Shown here piece after piece: positions 39,139 to 39,846 of a stretch of DNA of 39,846 bases (its first letter is position 1; each line of letters starts with the position of its first letter). Source of the stretch: Candidatus Aquidulcis sp. (lineage in GTDB: Bacteria > Chloroflexota > Anaerolineae > Anaerolineales > UBA4823); the NCBI GenBank assembly GCA_020723385.1, contig DYIZ01000047.1, forward strand, positions 1-39,846, written 5' to 3'. The notes below the pieces were generated by a model. That model saw nothing but the letters and a program-made list of their open reading frames with translations. It was not told where the DNA came from and did not search any database. The translations under genes were made by a program, and so were the position numbers.

Positions 39139-39591
39139 ATGTCATACCAGGAAAAAAACATCACCGTTTCTTTGGTAAGCTACCTGATGATTGCGGGGTA
39201 TTATCTGCTCAATTTGTTTAAAATGTTCCAAGAAGGGGGACTGGTTTCGACGAGGCTCTTCAGCCTATGGGCTATTGTCATCATTGCGACCATTCTCGTC
39301 AATATCATCGGCAGCATTCTCGCCAACATTCTGCTCAGTATCGTTCATGCCATCAGAACCAGAACAAACGAGACTGAACGTTTCATCGCTGATGAACGTG
39401 ACAAGTTGATCGAATTGAAAGGCGTTAAAGCATCTTACATTACATTTTCCGTTGGCGTCTTGCTTGCCATGCTCACCTTTGTCTTTGGCCAGCCTCCCCT
39501 GGTGATGTTCAGCGTGATTATTTTCTTCTCCATTGCAGCAGAAATCATGGGTGATATTTCACAGATCTATCTTTATCGAAGGGGGTTCTAA
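39139..39591 (+). CDS. Small membrane protein with D-E-R motif (DUF2178-like)
   Basis: This 150-residue protein has four predicted transmembrane segments (about 13-28, 41-70 as one long or two short, 100-116, 119-137). Between the first and second pairs lies the loop [16 protein letters not shown], with Asp85-Glu86-Arg87. This D-E-R-x-x-x-I-x-x-K pattern resembles DUF2178 proteins. GAGGT five bases before the ATG supports the start. The XRE gene follows one base after its stop. It is low in GC compared with the neighbouring ABC genes, which may reflect transfer. Confidence 0.8.
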   Translation: MSYQEKNITVSLVSYLMIAGYYLLNLFKMFQEGGLVSTRLFSLWAIVIIATILVNIIGSILANILLSIVHAIRTRTNETERFIADERDKLIELKGVKASYITFSVGVLLAMLTFVFGQPPLVMFSVIIFFSIAAEIMGDISQIYLYRRGF

Positions 39592-39592
39592 A

Positions 39593-39844
39593 ATGGGCAA
39601 AAGCCAGGTTCGGAACAACATTCGGAAGTTGCGTTTTCACCATGATGAAATGACGCAGGAGCAACTGGCTGAAAAAGTGGGCGTGACGCGGCAAACCATC
39701 ATCGCCATAGAAAGCGCAAAATACTCCCCTTCTCTGGAATTGGCATTCCGTATCGCCCTCGTCTTCGGCGTGCCGTTGGAAGAAGTATTTTCTTTCAGTA
39801 GCGGCAAAAGTGACATACAAGACAATTTGTATCTGATTATCTAA
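39593..39844 (+). CDS. Small XRE-family HTH regulator
   Basis: This 83-residue protein has an AAGGGGG ribosome site before ATG 39593 and ends two bases before the window edge. The helix-turn-helix includes [17 protein letters not shown] (helix 2 and recognition helix) and Y-S-P-S-L-E-L-A-F. The V-G-V-T-R-Q-T-I core is identical to the XRE protein at 34256-34471. It has a longer, mostly polar C-terminal tail ([11 protein letters not shown]). It forms a coupled pair with the preceding membrane protein and probably regulates that unit. Confidence 0.88.
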   Translation: MGKSQVRNNIRKLRFHHDEMTQEQLAEKVGVTRQTIIAIESAKYSPSLELAFRIALVFGVPLEEVFSFSSGKSDIQDNLYLII

Positions 39845-39846
39845 AT

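Noticed and set aside
1-39846. tRNA or rRNA genes
   Set aside because: No tRNA cloverleaf or rRNA-like stretch was recognised while reading; a covariance-model search would be needed to exclude a small RNA gene.

Overview
The window looks like chromosomal DNA of a Chloroflexota bacterium, most likely class Anaerolineae. The grounds are a fairly high GC content, a SUF operon headed by a divergent SufR-type regulator, a fused nuoCD next to nuoB and nuoI, long multi-GAF signalling proteins, a PSP1-domain protein beside an Mrp ATPase, and short intergenic hairpin repeats. This placement is inference; no rRNA or tRNA gene is present to confirm it. Coding density is high and nearly every gene belongs to a short co-directional operon with ATGA or TGATG overlaps. 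No phage, IS element or CRISPR array was seen.

Layout. 1-1220 (minus): an aldo-keto reductase followed by a TPR protein cut by the window edge. 1452-8782: the iron-sulfur (SUF) region. A SufR-like regulator and a MIP18-family gene run leftward; sufC, sufB, sufD, an unknown 107-residue protein, sufS, sufU and a Rieske ferredoxin run rightward. The divergent gap holds two near-consensus promoters whose -35 boxes lie in the two arms of one 14-bp perfect inverted repeat. 8849-11744 (minus): glycosyltransferase, YraN, MiaA and a small membrane protein. 11830-12375 (plus): PduO-type cobalamin adenosyltransferase. 12428-14134 (minus): two paralogous membrane-anchored DsbA-like proteins that share a promoter sequence. 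14390-16419 (minus): a GAF histidine kinase and an OmpR-type response regulator.

16503-23552: a second SufR-like regulator (three cysteines) lies divergent from nuoB-nuoCD-nuoI, a small four-cysteine protein, an Mrp ATPase, a PSP1 protein and a PIG-L deacetylase. An 11-bp inverted repeat sits between the divergent promoters. 23654-30829: a signalling cassette made of a 1254-residue hybrid kinase, a single-domain receiver, and a GAF/PAS/HD-GYP protein. 30888-33626: an M20 amidohydrolase, a BtuF-like metal-receptor protein without a signal peptide, and an aldo-keto reductase that has lost its N-terminal half. 33826-34471 (minus) and 39139-39844 (plus): two modules that each pair a small XRE regulator with a small membrane protein carrying a D-E-R motif, and that share a 12-bp promoter segment. 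34861-38922: a MarR regulator with a 31-bp palindrome upstream and two ABC exporter half-transporters with the signature of a degenerate-site heterodimer.

How the genes work together. Two redox or iron-sulfur-sensing regulators appear to control, respectively, Fe-S cluster assembly and a peripheral-arm subset of complex I that needs those clusters. Mrp and the MIP18 protein are candidate cluster carriers or maturation factors linking the two. The strongest leads for new biology are the unknown SUF-operon protein, the four-cysteine protein in the nuo operon, the three-cysteine regulator with its operator, and the XRE/membrane-protein pairs.
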